From the NCBI GenBank assembly GCA_036023115.1, contig JAYKKT010000059.1, positions 1,392,501-1,456,500 of the forward strand: a stretch of DNA of 64,000 nucleotides, written 5' to 3'. Source of the stretch: Brasenia schreberi. Taxonomy: Eukaryota > Streptophyta > Magnoliopsida > Nymphaeales > Cabombaceae. The first letter of the stretch is position 1. The number at the start of each line of letters is the position of its first letter. Below are positions 9,999 to 22,072 of this stretch, one piece after another. A program made the translations under genes and the position numbers. The notes beneath the pieces were generated by a model. The model ran no database searches. It was not told where the DNA came from and saw only the letters and a program-made list of their open reading frames with translations.

Positions 9999-12161
9999 AT
10001 GAACATGCCGATCTCCCATCCTTCCCTTCATATATTTCGTCACAAAAGGGTCCTTCGATACATCTCTCGACTCTTTCATCAATCCGTTTATACACAGACA
10101 ACTCCCAATCTGAAGCAGATTCAACGAGTCCATGCCCATCTTGTTGTGAATGGTTTTCAAGAAGATGACACACTTTTAGCCGACGCTATCTTCCACGCCA
10201 AACATGACTCTTACTATCACGTTGTTTATTGCCTCCGACTATTTGATCGTATCTCTTGCCCTTCCGTTTCTTCATGGAATTCGGTGATCAGACTCTACGC
10301 CATCTCCTCTTTAGAGAGTTCGCGTTTGCTCCTTTTGTATCGGGCGATGCGACGAGGAGGGCATCGACCGGACCATCTTACGTTTCCCTTCTTATTGAAA
10401 GGTTTGGCTTATTCCGGGACGGTTAGCGACGCTGTCTGCGTTCATGCCCACGTGGTGAAGTCGGGGTTATCGTCAGATATCTTCGTGCAGACATCCCTCA
10501 TGAGCCTGTACGCGAAATGCGGCTGTTTGGAATTTCTGCGCCAAGTGTTCGATGATATGCGCGAGAGAGATATCGCGTCGTGGAACGTTTTGATTGGAGG
10601 GTATTCACAGAAAGGATGTCCGCAGTCTGTCTTCACGGTTTTCTGGGAGATGCGTATGTCCGATTGTTCGCCGGATTGCATCTCTTTTATTGGTTTGATG
10701 CAGTCTTGTGTGGGCAAAGATAGTCTTCGAGTTGGCGAGTCTATACATTGTTTGGTAGCTAAGAATGGGATGGATAGGGTTGTTTCGGTGAAGAACACCC
10801 TTATTGCAATGTACGGCAAGTGTGAAGATAGTGAAGCGGCTCAATCATTGCTTGGCGAAATGGATGTGTCTGATCGAACCACGGTCTCGTGGAATGCTGT
10901 GATTTCTGGTTATTGTTTTCAAGAGGATTCTGTGGGAGCGGTTAATATTTTCAATCAGATGTTGCATTCAGGTGGAAAACCTGATCTGGGGACTATTTTG
11001 AGCTTGGTTTCATCTTTTGATGAAAGAAGTTTACTGCCTGTGGGAAAAAGCATCCACTCGTATATTTTCACGGCTGGTTTCGATTCAAATCTCTCTGCGG
11101 GGAACGCAATTGTTTCAATGTACTCCAAATGTGGAGATATGTGGGCAGCATATCAAGTGTTCAGCGAGATGTCAATAAGAAACCATGTCTCGTGGACCAC
11201 CATGGTCTCTGGTTTCACTCGAAATGGATGCTCGACCGAGGCTAGGAGATTGTTCCATGTGATGGAAACTTCTGGTCAGAAACCTGATTCAGTTACCATA
11301 GTTTCTCTGCTATCTGCATGTAGCATTTCTGGGGACCTTGAATATGGAAGATGGATACACAAATATGCGACGGCATATGGGTTTGTTGGTAATGTAATCA
11401 TCTGCAATGCATTGCTAGACATGTATGCAAAATGTGGAAGCATGTATGATGCTTGCTATCTTTTTCAAAGCATGCAGGAGAAGAATGTTATTTCATGGAC
11501 AACTATGATCTTGGGATATGCCACGAATGGGTTGTGCACAGCAGCGCTAGATGCTTTCTCTGGGATGTTGAATGTGGGTATAAGGCCCAACCATATAACT
11601 TGCCTCGCCGTTCTTTCTGCGTGTGTCCATGCTGGTCTACTGAAGGAAGGTTTAGAAATTTTCTGTTCTATGACAGCTAAATATCACATAATTCCCAGAT
11701 TTGAGCATTATGCTTGTGTTGTAGATCTTCTAGGTCGCAGAGGGAAAATTCGAGAAGCCTTGGATTTAATCCAAAGCATGCCCTATGAACCTGATGGTGG
11801 TATTTGGGGTTCTCTACTGGGGGCTTGTAGAGCCCACCATGAAATTGAGATAGGAGAGTTTGTTGTGGAGAGACTTCTCGAGATTGAGCCAAGTGCTGTG
11901 TCACATGTTTCCATGGCCAATATTTACGCTGCAGGAGGAAAGTGGGAAGATATGGCAAGGTTGAGAGTAGAGATGAGGTCAAAAAGAGTTACGAAAGCAC
12001 CGGGTTGTAGTTCGGTCCAAGCAAATGGCAAGGTTCATTCATTTTCTGTCGAAGATAGGTCTCACCCTGAATATATGAGGATCTATGAGGTTGTGGATGG
12101 CTTGGCTATGAATTTGAAGCCAACCGATGATGACGAAATTCAAGAAGCCATACAAGTTTGA
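9999..12161 (+). CDS. PLS-class pentatricopeptide repeat protein (E/E+ type)
   Basis: An intronless 720-aa PPR protein of the kind that binds organellar RNA and specifies C-to-U editing sites. The N-terminus is basic and Ser/His-rich, consistent with mitochondrial or plastid import. From about residue 45 there are many P, L and S repeats (typical SWNxLIxGY and NALxxMYxKCG signatures). The C-terminus has E and E+ motifs (MANIYAAGGKWEDMARLR, then PGCSSVQANGKVHSF) and stops without a DYW deaminase domain, so it would need a DYW partner. It recalls Arabidopsis At4g19191 from memory. The first of two close ATGs (9999 and 10005) is used. No disabling change is seen. Confidence 0.93.
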   Translation: MNMPISHPSLHIFRHKRVLRYISRLFHQSVYTQTTPNLKQIQRVHAHLVVNGFQEDDTLLADAIFHAKHDSYYHVVYCLRLFDRISCPSVSSWNSVIRLYAISSLESSRLLLLYRAMRRGGHRPDHLTFPFLLKGLAYSGTVSDAVCVHAHVVKSGLSSDIFVQTSLMSLYAKCGCLEFLRQVFDDMRERDIASWNVLIGGYSQKGCPQSVFTVFWEMRMSDCSPDCISFIGLMQSCVGKDSLRVGESIHCLVAKNGMDRVVSVKNTLIAMYGKCEDSEAAQSLLGEMDVSDRTTVSWNAVISGYCFQEDSVGAVNIFNQMLHSGGKPDLGTILSLVSSFDERSLLPVGKSIHSYIFTAGFDSNLSAGNAIVSMYSKCGDMWAAYQVFSEMSIRNHVSWTTMVSGFTRNGCSTEARRLFHVMETSGQKPDSVTIVSLLSACSISGDLEYGRWIHKYATAYGFVGNVIICNALLDMYAKCGSMYDACYLFQSMQEKNVISWTTMILGYATNGLCTAALDAFSGMLNVGIRPNHITCLAVLSACVHAGLLKEGLEIFCSMTAKYHIIPRFEHYACVVDLLGRRGKIREALDLIQSMPYEPDGGIWGSLLGACRAHHEIEIGEFVVERLLEIEPSAVSHVSMANIYAAGGKWEDMARLRVEMRSKRVTKAPGCSSVQANGKVHSFSVEDRSHPEYMRIYEVVDGLAMNLKPTDDDEIQEAIQV

Positions 12162-13780
12162 ATGTTGTTAATTTCGATGCTTGAAAATTCTAAACCTTCA
12201 TACATGAGTTTTGTTGTTATCAATTAATCTGCCACACCAAACAAAGCTTGAAGCCAGATGGTTTTCCTGTCGAAAGTTGCCGGGATTCCATTGAAACAAC
12301 CATGAAGCACCCGGTAGAAATGCATCTCGGGTCTGTTGGCAGCCTCGAAGTAGGGTTTAATGCTTTTGCAACTGTTTGTAACTCTTGGTTCTCTACTGTC
12401 TCTGCCCTGATACTAAATGCCCCTAGTGGAGTAGTTTCTTGTGGAGGTGAAAGTCAAGACTTGTTTGAGAAGACCAATGCACACACTGGTTGATCTGGTG
12501 GTTCGGTTCCTCAAAGGTCGATGAGTTTAGTAATGTTAGTTTTGATACTTAGAACCTAATCCAATTGCATCGACCTTTGAGTTTGTTTCAAGTAGCTTTC
12601 GATTATCATCCGCCTTATCAAGTTCAGGCATTTCTAAGGTGGATAAATCTTGGATTGTGTTCCTATGGAATAAAGTCTGAGCAAGGTCCTTTCTTTGTAA
12701 TCTTTGAAGATTCAGAACAGCTTGGAGAGTATTTTGTGCAGGGGAGCCAGTGTGTATGAATGAACTCGTGCAAATTCTCCACGTGCATGTCAAGGGTTAC
12801 TAGTGCCAAAGAATTGCTGAGACGAAGGTCAGCTGTGAAACAGGTATGAAGTTGGAGAGGGAAGGGTTGTGACTTGTGAAAGTGCTCCTTCGTTGAAGTA
12901 TATACATGAATTAACCCTAGCAACATCAGAGAATGCGATAATTGAATAGGTTGATTCCGACATCCCGCATCACCTAGCCCTTCTATTTCTTGGGAACAAT
13001 GCTGGTGCACTGGTGCAACAGAGAATGAAAGTATAGGCAAGATAGATCTGCTTGTTTAAGAATGTGTATTTGCACCTGTACCTGGGCCCTTGTAATATAG
13101 AATCTAGCAGCATTTCAAGATTGATCAAGTTTTATATATATATAAAAGATCAGTCGTAAGGATTTGAATTGCTTTATAATACAAAATCTCATATATTGAA
13201 TAGAGGGGAGGACATTATACATTTTGGCACCTCTTTCATTTTATTTATATTATATAATATAAATAAAAAAGAGAGACTATGTTAAATATATATTATATAT
13301 AAATAAAAAGAAAGAAGGTAAAAAGGTGATGCCAAATGGATAATGTCTGCCGCACTTCTGCTTGCTAACTCAAGAACGTTCGTGCGCGCACACACGCACA
13401 GGTACTTGCTTGCTCGTGTCCATGTCAAATAGAAACAGGAGTTGTCATCTTTTGACTCTGCTGTCAAGTTTCGCCGTATCCACGTCAATAGGCCGACGTA
13501 GCGAATAATCCACGTGGCTTCGGTAGATTGAAAGGGATGAAGCGGTCAAACACATCTTTCTTTTCAAAAAAAAGTCCGCCTCACGCGCGGCATGCAAGAG
13601 AGGAAAAAAAAGAATAAGGACAACATACCGGGCGGGCCCGCGAGAATTGAACTCTCATAGAGTCTATGCATGGGCAATATAGTCATTTCAATAGTAATTA
13701 TTATTCAAAGTGTTTAAGGAACGGCGGTCAAAGACAACAGTTTACGGCCTTTCATCTCGACCGTCCCTACATTGGGGCCT

Positions 13781-13782
<2 letters not shown>
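12162..13782. other. Downstream of PPR gene, no further gene recognised
   Basis: The probable PPR 3' UTR is followed by spacer. Short open frames at 12248-12793 resemble nothing I know and lack coding character. 13230-13310 is TA-rich. A strong upstream promoter could not be singled out. Confidence 0.4.

Positions 13783-13812
<30 letters not shown>
13783..13812. repeat. (GA)n microsatellite
   Basis: About 15 GA units just upstream of the EXO70 relic; exocyst homology begins within about 30 bp of it. Confidence 0.9.
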
Positions 13813-13814
<2 letters not shown>

Positions 13815-13839
13815 ACGCTACTCAGCCTCAGAAAGCAAC

Positions 13840-14345
13840 AAGTAGAGGGCTATTCTTCCACTCCATCTTCTCTTCCGCTCCCGCTTTCCTCCTAAACCAG
13901 GTGACGCCTTTCCGTCTGAACGCCTTCAAGGTAAAGCAGATCCTCGAGATCGCCGAAAAGATCATCTCGAAATGGAATTCGGACTCCGCGTAGGCGAAGA
14001 TCACGTCTCTCTGGCACGAGAGCCGACAGGAAGCCAGAGGGTACCAGAGAGTACCTTCGCTCCGTCGGAAACCTCCAGAGCGTCATGTACTTCCTCTCCG
14101 CAGGGGAACCTTCCTCGTCGGATCTCGTTTGGGCTCAGCGCCTCATGCAAACCGCAGTGAACCGGCTCGAGAAGGAATTCTCCCAGATTCTCTCCGCGAA
14201 TCAAGACTATCTTGACCCAGAGTCGGTATCTGCACGCTCGTCCACGGGCACCGTAGAGTTTGATGACGGTAACAACGTCGACGACGAAATTAGGGAGGTT
14301 AGGAAGTCGAACCGCCATCCGGAGAGGACGTCATCGCTTGTCTAA
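13840..14345 (+). pseudogene. EXO70: EXO70 pseudogene, N-terminal part
   Basis: This is the amino-terminal third of an exocyst EXO70 subunit, which in plants tethers secretory vesicles to the plasma membrane. Recognisable segments are AEKIISKWNSDSA, LRSVGNLQSVMYFLS and KEFSQILSANQDYLDPES. It is dead: an in-frame TAG follows the NSDSA segment (about 13990), and a frameshift at a local duplication (about 14040-14055, GTACC...GTACC) puts the rest in another frame. Homology stops near 14340. The protein resumes about 110 residues later at 17067. Confidence 0.85.
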
Positions 14346-16235
14346 GTCATTGGCTATTTCTCAAGCCCATTTCAGGTTCACTTAACTTCACATAACAAAG
14401 AAACCATAACCATTGAGGGCTGTACAAATCCCTTTGATAATACTTTATGTGAATCGGCGAAGCTTGGTTGAGTCCAAGCATAACTGGCTGTAAAGAATTA
14501 ATCATGCATGAGTTAAAGAGGACTCATCTAGCTGGACCTTCGGTTGAATTTTAAGAAAATTGTTGAATGCATATGGAACCCAAGACAGTACTTGACAAAG
14601 AAGAGTATTAAAGGACCAACTAAGAACAACTTGTTCATAACAACAGGTAGTAAAACCAACAATAAAGTCAAGCACAATATTTTCAGCATTTTATTAGATT
14701 CAGTAATGTCACCAGGTTAAAGAGATTAGAGTTAATTGCTTAGATTGAAGAGTCTGCACATATATTTTCAAAGTATTTTGCATCATTCAACAATAAGAGA
14801 AGATTTAAGAGGAAACTGGAGATAGCTGTTTAGAGTTTTAATTAGTAGCACACTGATGCAAAACTTTGTTGGGATATTTTTTTAGTTGTTTTGATATTTT
14901 CTGAGTAGTTTTAACCAGTAGTTAATGTTGTATGCTAGTATTAGTTTCATGTGAGTTCCTAGCTCGTAGTTATGCAAGCTCTTTAATGCATACAACTACA
15001 AAGCCTGAGAAAACAAGGTTCAAATGAAATGAAAACAATCAGTCTAATGAATTGTATGGTATTAATATTTTTTAAACCCAGTTCAGAGGATTGTTATGAG
15101 TATAAATAGATGAATGGTGAAATAAAAAAATAGCCTTGGTTGATCCATAAACTCTATATATCTTATCCCTGTTGGGTGGCGAGAATCTAAGCTCTTATCA
15201 TCTTCTGGGTACGGCGACCTAGTATGCACGAGTGTGATTAGTTGGTGGGTAATATGAGTTTGCCCTCACTGCTATTTTATATGTAGGAGTAAAGTGTCAC
15301 ACAGGGCCCATTCAAATCCTACACAACGTGTTGAAGGTGCACACGAGAGAGATAGCAGGAAACCTTAGTTTCCTACAAATCGTACTCAGTTGTTGAGTTG
15401 CTTGAGTTCTCTCGCTTCCTTCATAGAATAAATCAACACTTATTGCGAGCGGTCCTTCAATTCAAACGACCCAGTTGCTCAGCTTCTAAGCAATCCTTAA
15501 TGAAATCTTCACCTCAAGACTATTGCAATCAGCTTAAAACAGAATCCTTTCAGCTCAGTATTTCGTATCAAAACTGTGCATGAGTTATTAATCTCACCCA
15601 AAAAATATTTCTCCATCAATGACGGAGCCGTTTAATGAAGGCCCCGACTTCGGTAAATGGCTCGTTTATTGTAGACCAGTTTCTCCTTACCCACTTAAAA
15701 TCCACTCAACTAGTGATATGTGCCTTCACGTATCCTCATATAAACTTGAATATACTTAGCAAACCTTAAAGGTAGGGACATGAATACATTCATCTGCGGA
15801 AACTTAAGCTTTATATAATTTAACATCCTCCTCTGAATACAATAAAACAATGAAAATTTGCTTCACGGAAAATATATCAAGAAGCATTGCGTGGGCATGC
15901 AATCCGCCCCCAAAATAAATTTGAACTGGTTCAGTATAGACTGCAACCTGCCGAATCTTAGAAAGAGTTGCTCGCCTATATTCTGTCAAAAGAATGATGG
16001 AAGGAGCTCCGTAGTGAGCCTAGTGAGTTGACATTGGAACAACACTTGGTTCAAGAACTTTGCTTTGATTTTCAATTTCACAGGGATCGAATATGATCAG
16101 CTCTCGGCGTTGCAGAGATAAATCATGTCAAAGAGTCCGATAAGACCCAGCATGGATGAGGAAGCACAAAAATTTAACTCAGTAAAAGCCAGCTGACGCC
16201 CTATCAACTTGGTTAAATCTGCCACAACTAACTCA
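14346..16235. other. Left part of the block interrupting EXO70
   Basis: AT-rich, non-coding. The stretch about 14873-15155 has LTR-like features (it starts TGTTGGGATATT and contains a TATAAATAG box near 15101), but I found no matching second LTR, primer-binding site or target duplication. No gene is supported. Confidence 0.4.
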
Positions 16236-16238
16236 TTA

Positions 16239-17057
16239 TGGTCCTGCTGGTGCAAGATTCATGTCCATCTTGTAGCTCTGTTCGCGTAATATCCCTACCA
16301 AGGCGTGCAACATATTATAAATATCATCAGATCCAGGGTGAGCGTGATCACCATTAATAAAAGCACGAACGCCATTATCGAGCTCAATCCAACTACAAAC
16401 AGGCATTTTCTTCACACCTCGATTCTTCATCTCCTTTCGGATTTCCATCACCTCATATCGGCCGGCATCAGTGTACACATTAGAGAGCAAGACATAGTTC
16501 CCACAGTGCCCGGGTTCCAACTCTAATAACCTGCGAGCTGCTATCTCACCCAAAATTGTATTCCCATGGAGTCTACAAGCACCAAGAAATGCTCACCATA
16601 CGACTGGATTAAGCTCGTTATGCATCTCTAGCAGGAGAGAGTAAGCATCATGCAAGCGGCCAGCATGACCTAGCATGTCAACAACACATGCATAGTGCTC
16701 TACTGTTGGCACCAAACTTATACGTAGAAAACATCTGCTTGTACAATCAATTCCTTGATAGAACATCCCAGCATGACTACACGCAGATAAAACTCCAACA
16801 AAAGTTATCTCGTCTGGGATCAAGCCGGCCATTTCCATTCTCTCAAACATATATAGAGCCTCTTCCACATAATCATGCATACCATATCCAGTAGTAATCA
16901 TGATATTCCACGACGGAAAATCCTTCTCAAAGAAATTATCGAACATTGAATGTGCCTCGCTCAAGCTCCTACATTTCACATACATGTCCATTATAGCATT
17001 CTGTGTAAAGACAACATTCCTTCCCATAGATTTCACAATCGTATAACCATGAATTGC
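16239..17057 (-). pseudogene. PPR protein C-terminal fragment inside EXO70
   Basis: It reads from IHGYTIVKSMG (about 17057) through two PPR units (NAIMDMYVKC, PDEITFVGVLSACSHAG) and the E domain (CVVDMLGHAGRLHDA, LLSNVYTDAGRYE, CSWIELDNGVRAF) to a normal-looking stop. The TGA at 16592-16590 falls between PVVW and AFLGACRLHGN, where Arg is expected, so one CGA-to-TGA change disables it. The N-terminal repeats are absent. It is antisense to the EXO70 halves on both sides and is a different PPR from the gene at 9999. Confidence 0.85.
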
Positions 17058-17066
17058 GGTCAGAGA

Positions 17067-18161
17067 GCTTTTCTTTGGCGAGCGTATCCTCTGCGATCAC
17101 GTCTTCTCGTCATCCCAATCCATCCGGGAGTCATGCTTCTCTGATATCACACTCGATGGCGCACGCCTGCTTTTTTCCTTCCCGGGGGCCATCGCCAAAA
17201 GGAGGAAGTCTCCAGAGAAGATGTTCAAGATATTTGATCTATACAACGCAATCGCCGAGCTCTGGCCGGAGGTCTAGTCGATCTTCTCATACGAGTCATT
17301 GACCTCCGTGCGAGCCCAGGCCGTCACCTCTCTGGTCAAGCTCGTTGAAGCTGTGAGGGCAATGCTCGTTGATTTTGAGGCAGCGATTCAAAAGGATTGG
17401 ACGAAGAAGCCCGTTCAGGGGGGCGTCCTCCACCCTCTGACGCGCTACATGATGAACTTCCTCTCCTTCTTTGCCGATTACCGCCATGTCCTCGTCGACA
17501 TCACCGCTGACTTTCCGACCAATGCTTCCCTCCCCCGCGAGATCGCGGAGTGTCTCGACGGCGATCCGGTTTCTCTCCGTTTCGCGTGGTTGATACTCTT
17601 GTTACTCGCCAAGCTCGACGGAAAAGCGAATCTCTACCGAAACGTCCTGCTCTCTTATCTCTTCCTGACAAACAATCTTCAGTACGTCGTCGGAATGGTA
17701 GAAAACTCCTATCTCAGGTTCGTCCTCGGCGATTCCTGGATTCAAATGCATGTCGAGAAGCTAACGCATATGCCGCAAGCTTCGAACGGACATCATGGAT
17801 CAAGGTCACGGAGGCCCTCGCAGAGATCTCGACGGCCATTGACGGCGAAAACGGGAAGCAGGCGTTCCAGGTGTTCAACTCAGCCTTCATGGAGGCGTAC
17901 GGGGCGCAGAGAGCCACCATCCTGATAGATAGCCGCGTCATGGAAGAATTGAAGGCGTCGACCACGCAGAAGATCGTCCCTGACTACCGTTCCTTATACA
18001 GCCGGTTCAGAGTTCTTCAAAGAGGGAATGGCGGAGACGAGGGAGTAATCAGATTCTCGCCAGAGGATCTTGAGAATTACATAGCCGACGTCTTCCGTGG
18101 GATGGGTAGCGGCAGCGCCACTTCCTCTGTTCACTCGCAAGTTTCCTCCGATTCCCGGTAG
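17067..18161 (+). pseudogene. EXO70: EXO70 pseudogene, C-terminal part
   Basis: The C-terminal two thirds of the exocyst subunit resume with LFFGERILCDHVFSSS and continue through SIRESCFSDITLDGAR, SPEKMFKIFDLYNAIAELWPE, HPLTRYMMNFLSFFADY, AWLILLLLAKLDGKANLY and SYLFLTNNLQYVV to IRFSPEDLENYIADVF and the stop at 18159. Defects are an in-frame TAG after ELWPEV (about 17274, normally Glu) and a single-base loss near 17763, after which the frame changes. About 110 residues that should join it to the half at 13840-14345 are missing. Confidence 0.88.
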
Positions 18162-18915
18162 CTCACCGGCGTCGTTGGACACATTGTGTATAGTGAGTGA
18201 TACAGGAAGAGGGTGCAAGATAAAGTACATCAGTTGTATTAAATTTGATTGGAACTGTACATGTTTTAACAGGCACCGAGATGCTCACCTTCTCATGTCG
18301 CCACACGATTCGACTAAAATTACAAAATACGTAAATTCACTCTGATGAAATAAGGTGAAAGGACATGGAAGACAGCTCTAACTCTCGTTCGTTTTCAAGA
18401 GTAAGAGCAGAGGATAAGGCTTCAGTCTATGTTCAGGAATTCGACTATTAATATTCCGGTTGTCGGTAAGATTGTGTAATACGATAAAGTACCTCAAGAA
18501 AACATTGAGAGAAGTATGTTACTATTATTAAAGAAGCAATATAAAGAAAATACAAAGGAAAAATAAAGGAAGAAAACTTTAATATGTGATCGATGTCTTT
18601 TTCTTATTACAACTTTCATACAAACATTTACACGTTTTGGTTCTCAACCTCTCAAAAAACAAATATTCCTCTTTCTTTAAGAAAAAATCATGACCCTTCT
18701 GCCACGTATCTTCCATCTCTTTTTGTCGTCTACAGATTCATTTGAACATAAGTATTTGATATCCATATGAGAAGTGTTTGAGAAAGTCTCCTGCTCTGCT
18801 CCTCGACTAGTAGAAATAGTGTGTGGCTGTTTGGCGAGCAGCACAGGGAGCAGGATTGAAGGAACAGTTTGCCAAACGCAGGGGATGGGGAATTGGATAG
18901 GTTATGGTGCCGCTG
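18162..18915. other. Intergenic, no gene seen
   Basis: Downstream flank of EXO70; AT-rich, with no supported feature. Confidence 0.4.
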
Positions 18916-18987
18916 CGTCCTTGCCGGGAGTCGAACCCGGGTCTATTGCTTGGAAGGCAATTATCCTAACCGTTGGACTACAAACGC
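18916..18987 (-). pseudogene. tRNA-Gly(UCC) relic, copy 1
   Basis: The D, anticodon and T arms are intact: CCTTCCAAG loop with UCC anticodon, T arm CCGGGTTCGACTCCCGG. The acceptor 5' strand GCGTTTG faces CAAGGAC, so positions 2 and 3 mismatch and one pair is G-U. No T-run terminator follows on the minus strand. It is probably inactive, though a damaged functional gene cannot be excluded. Confidence 0.7.
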
Positions 18988-19107
18988 TGTGCGGACACAA
19001 TACTAGGAATAATCGCAGGAAATTCTTTTATTCATACTCGTCAAAGGAACTTTGGGTCCAAAACACATGGAGCTAAAATTACAAAAGATGTCCTCTCATC
19101 AGATGAG

Positions 19108-19703
19108 TGGTGAGTCATGCAACCAATTGATTTCTTAAACAATTGAACTTAGACAAGTTCGCAAACTCATCGATCAATCATCTTATTTTTATCAATTGTG
19201 ATAATCCTTCTGAAACCAGATGTTCTTATCAGCATTCTGAAACACGATCGAGCACAACGGCGACTTAGAATCTATTGAGATGATCCCACTTAGTGCGGGA
19301 GAAAGGTTAGTGTGCGAAAAAAATTTTGGTTCGATTTTTATTAATAGTTATAAGCAATCTGAGAAGAATTTCTCTTACCGGCGTTCACCAACGCATTTAC
19401 GGTGCTTCACAAAGGTCAACGCATCAGCTTTTAACTTAGCATAACCAGAAAAAACATATTGAAAGCTAAGCATATAAAATAAATGTTTTGGACATTATTT
19501 TGTAAGCATATAAACCTAACTTGAGCTGCAATATCCTTGTTGGTGTTACACAGATTGTATAAATCTCAGATTACACCATGGTATAAACTTACTCAGAACT
19601 TTACAATATACAATTTCGTGTAACTTACACAATATGAAAAGAAGACACAGAATACAGTGTATCTGAGCCTTCAAAACCTTTATTTCAGCGGTCTTTGATA
19701 ACC
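19108..19703. repeat. 3' flank of pectate lyase, duplicated at 25218
   Basis: This segment matches 25218-25621: shared GAGTCATGCAACCAATTG, CAACGGCGACTTAGAATC and GTTACACAGATTGTATAAA. About 150 bp at 19291-19440 (starting TTAGTGCGGGAGAAAGG) has no counterpart in the other copy, so it was inserted here or lost there. Confidence 0.8.
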
Positions 19704-22072
19704 TTATGCAGCAGTGTCTTTTGGGCGCGGTACGTCTTTCCATCCTGCACACATTTTGATAGCGTTTTTCAGTGATTCTGTTGCTGCTTCCATGCTCCAT
19801 GTTGGATACATATCTTTAGCCTTCATGAAATCAGTTTCAGCAGCACTTGTCTGCAAAACAGATTGAGCGCCACCTAGAAACAGATCCCCCTCAGATCTTA
19901 TGCAGCCAGATGCTTCCTGTTCCTTATCTGCTGCCTGTTCAACCAAAGAGCAACCACCACACCTTGATTAGTGTTAATACTAGACAATTATGAAGGACAT
20001 CCAACACATGAAAATCAGAGCAATAGATGGATTTAAAAATGTACAAAGTACGATGAGATAGAATCGAGACAGAAAGAAAAGTTCGGCAAGAATCCAATCC
20101 AAAATAGAAAAAGAGAATGAATAAAGAAGCACAAAGATAACCAACGAACACATCGAATTTTAGGTGGTTATAAATATGGATAAGATATTGAGATCGACTA
20201 CATCCACTGGCATGAAAAGAGTAATCTTTATTTGGTGAACAGCAATAATCCAAGAGAAGAGGAGCTTCTTCACATCCTCGACACAAAATAGAAGTTCTTT
20301 CCATACAAAAGCTTATTTCATGGACTTACATAGTTTCTATAATAAAGGGAGATAAAAAGTACCAACTAGACTTCACAAATCAAGTAGTCTGGTTAAAATA
20401 AGAGATCAAATGAGAATTCTATAAACTGAGCACTTCCCGCTTATTCATGAAGATTGAAAATAGTCACTCTTCCGTAACCTTTATTTGGCGAACAGCAATA
20501 GTCCAAGAGAAGAGGAGCTCCTTCACATCCTCGACTCAAAGCAGAAGCTCTTTCTATACAAAAGTTTATTTCATGAACTTACATAGTTTTTATAATAAAG
20601 GGAGATAAAAAGTACCAACTAGACTTCACAAATCAAATAGTCTGGTTAAAATAGGAGATCAAAGATCAAATGAGAATTCTATAAACTGAGCACTTCCCAT
20701 TTATTCATGAAGATTGAAAATAGTTACTCCTCCGTAATCAGTCCTCAATTGCTTTTCCATATTGGTTTCAAGAACCTAAACGAAATAAAAAAAAGACGGA
20801 GTTGAGAGCTTACCTTCTCTGTCAAGTACTTAAAAACAAGTTTCTTCTCTCCCGCTTCATAGATGTTTAATTGACACAGAATCTGCTCCATGAAAACCAA
20901 GTAAATTTACCAAACGTATAAGAAAATGAGAGGGAATATATTGTCTTGGTTAAAACAGGCACAATTCTCTATAAATAATAGGACAATTCTGATTATAGCA
21001 AGTAAAGTTTCCCGCACCTGTGATTCAACGCTACAACAAACTGCATATATGCCCCAGTTCCTAGTGTAGTTATTGTAGAGATGAACTCTTGCAAATCTAA
21101 CACGAGGATGTCTTTGGCGGGTTCCATCGAAAAAACAGTGATGAATTGTCACCCTCATGCATCTGTCACCAATATGACTAGGATCTGCCCCAATAAGCAT
21201 TGCCTTATCATGTTGACCAAAGTAACACCTGTTGGCAGAAATATTAGGAAATTTAGTTAGAAGGAAACCATTGAAGTTTGTAAAGATAATCTAGATACTT
21301 TCCAGGTCATCTGCCTCCTACCAACTCCAAAATGCAAACTGGTCTCAAGTTCTCACCTTGAGATGGTAATGTCTGTGCTTTCTCTTGTGATATCAATCAA
21401 TCCATCATAGTAGTTGCGCAAACTGCAACGATCGATCCATATGTGCCTAGATTTAGGCTTTATCTGAATAGCATCAGCATCTGGTCCCTTGCCACCGTCA
21501 AACTCCAGATTGCATATAATTACATGTTCGCATTCCTTTAATTGCAGCCCCTTGCATGTGAGTTTTATTCTTTGGCCACGGCCATCAATAGTTTTGTAAG
21601 ATGATACTTTCAAGTAGGACGACAAGCGAATGACACCAGAAACGTCAAATACAACCCACAGTGGTTCCTTTCTCCTGCATGCCTCACGAAGTGAACCTTG
21701 ACCATCATCTAGACAGAAACAAGCAACCATGTAGAAGTTACAAACAACATTTTCTCTGAGGAGTAATATCTATGAAAAAACAGGAACTATTTCTACTAAG
21801 TCATTATTTTAGCAATAGAAAAGTGCACTATATAAGCTATTGTTTTATAGTTTTTATACTACTAAGTCATATGTAGGTGAAGTCTTTTTCCCAGCAAATA
21901 TGGTTTCAGAATAGTTGATAAAATTAACAAGAGAGAGAGAGAGACTACCGGCAAGGGAGGTGACATGGTAGACTGATCCATGCAGTCCGCCGATGGCGAA
22001 GCGGCCAAAACCCTCGGCCTGGCCAGCGAGAGCCCTCATGGACGAATCGACGTGAGAGTAAGGCATCGGCAT
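19704..22072 (-). CDS. Pectate lyase family 1 protein
   Basis: A polysaccharide lyase 1 enzyme cleaving de-esterified homogalacturonan by beta-elimination. Five exons: 22072-21949, 21708-21357, 21228-21018, 20882-20814 and 19934-19704, giving 328 aa with all phases matched and GT-AG introns. Visible are GSLREACRRKEPLWVVF, the parallel beta-helix core with IWIDRCSL, DGLIDIT, the HPRVR equivalent of the catalytic/substrate Arg motif, and YNNYTRNWGIYA. It lacks an obvious signal peptide, unlike most secreted pectate lyases, as is usual for the short plant subfamily starting ...LPYADVD...; the first of two close ATGs is chosen. Intron 4 holds a 253-bp tandem duplication. Exon 5 and flanks are copied at 25218-26060. 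Confidence 0.88.
20221..20733. repeat. 253-bp tandem duplication in pectate lyase intron 4
   Basis: Copy 1 is 20221-20473 and copy 2 is 20474-20733. The units differ by scattered substitutions and an extra GATCAAA repeat in copy 2. Both start GTAA..CTTTATTTGG. A TCCGTAA motif lies at both unit junctions. Confidence 0.9.

Noticed and set aside
14873..15155. Solo LTR in the block splitting EXO70
   Set aside because: It has a TG start and a TATA-like box but no matching CA end, target duplication or second copy in the window, so it is mentioned only as LTR-like.
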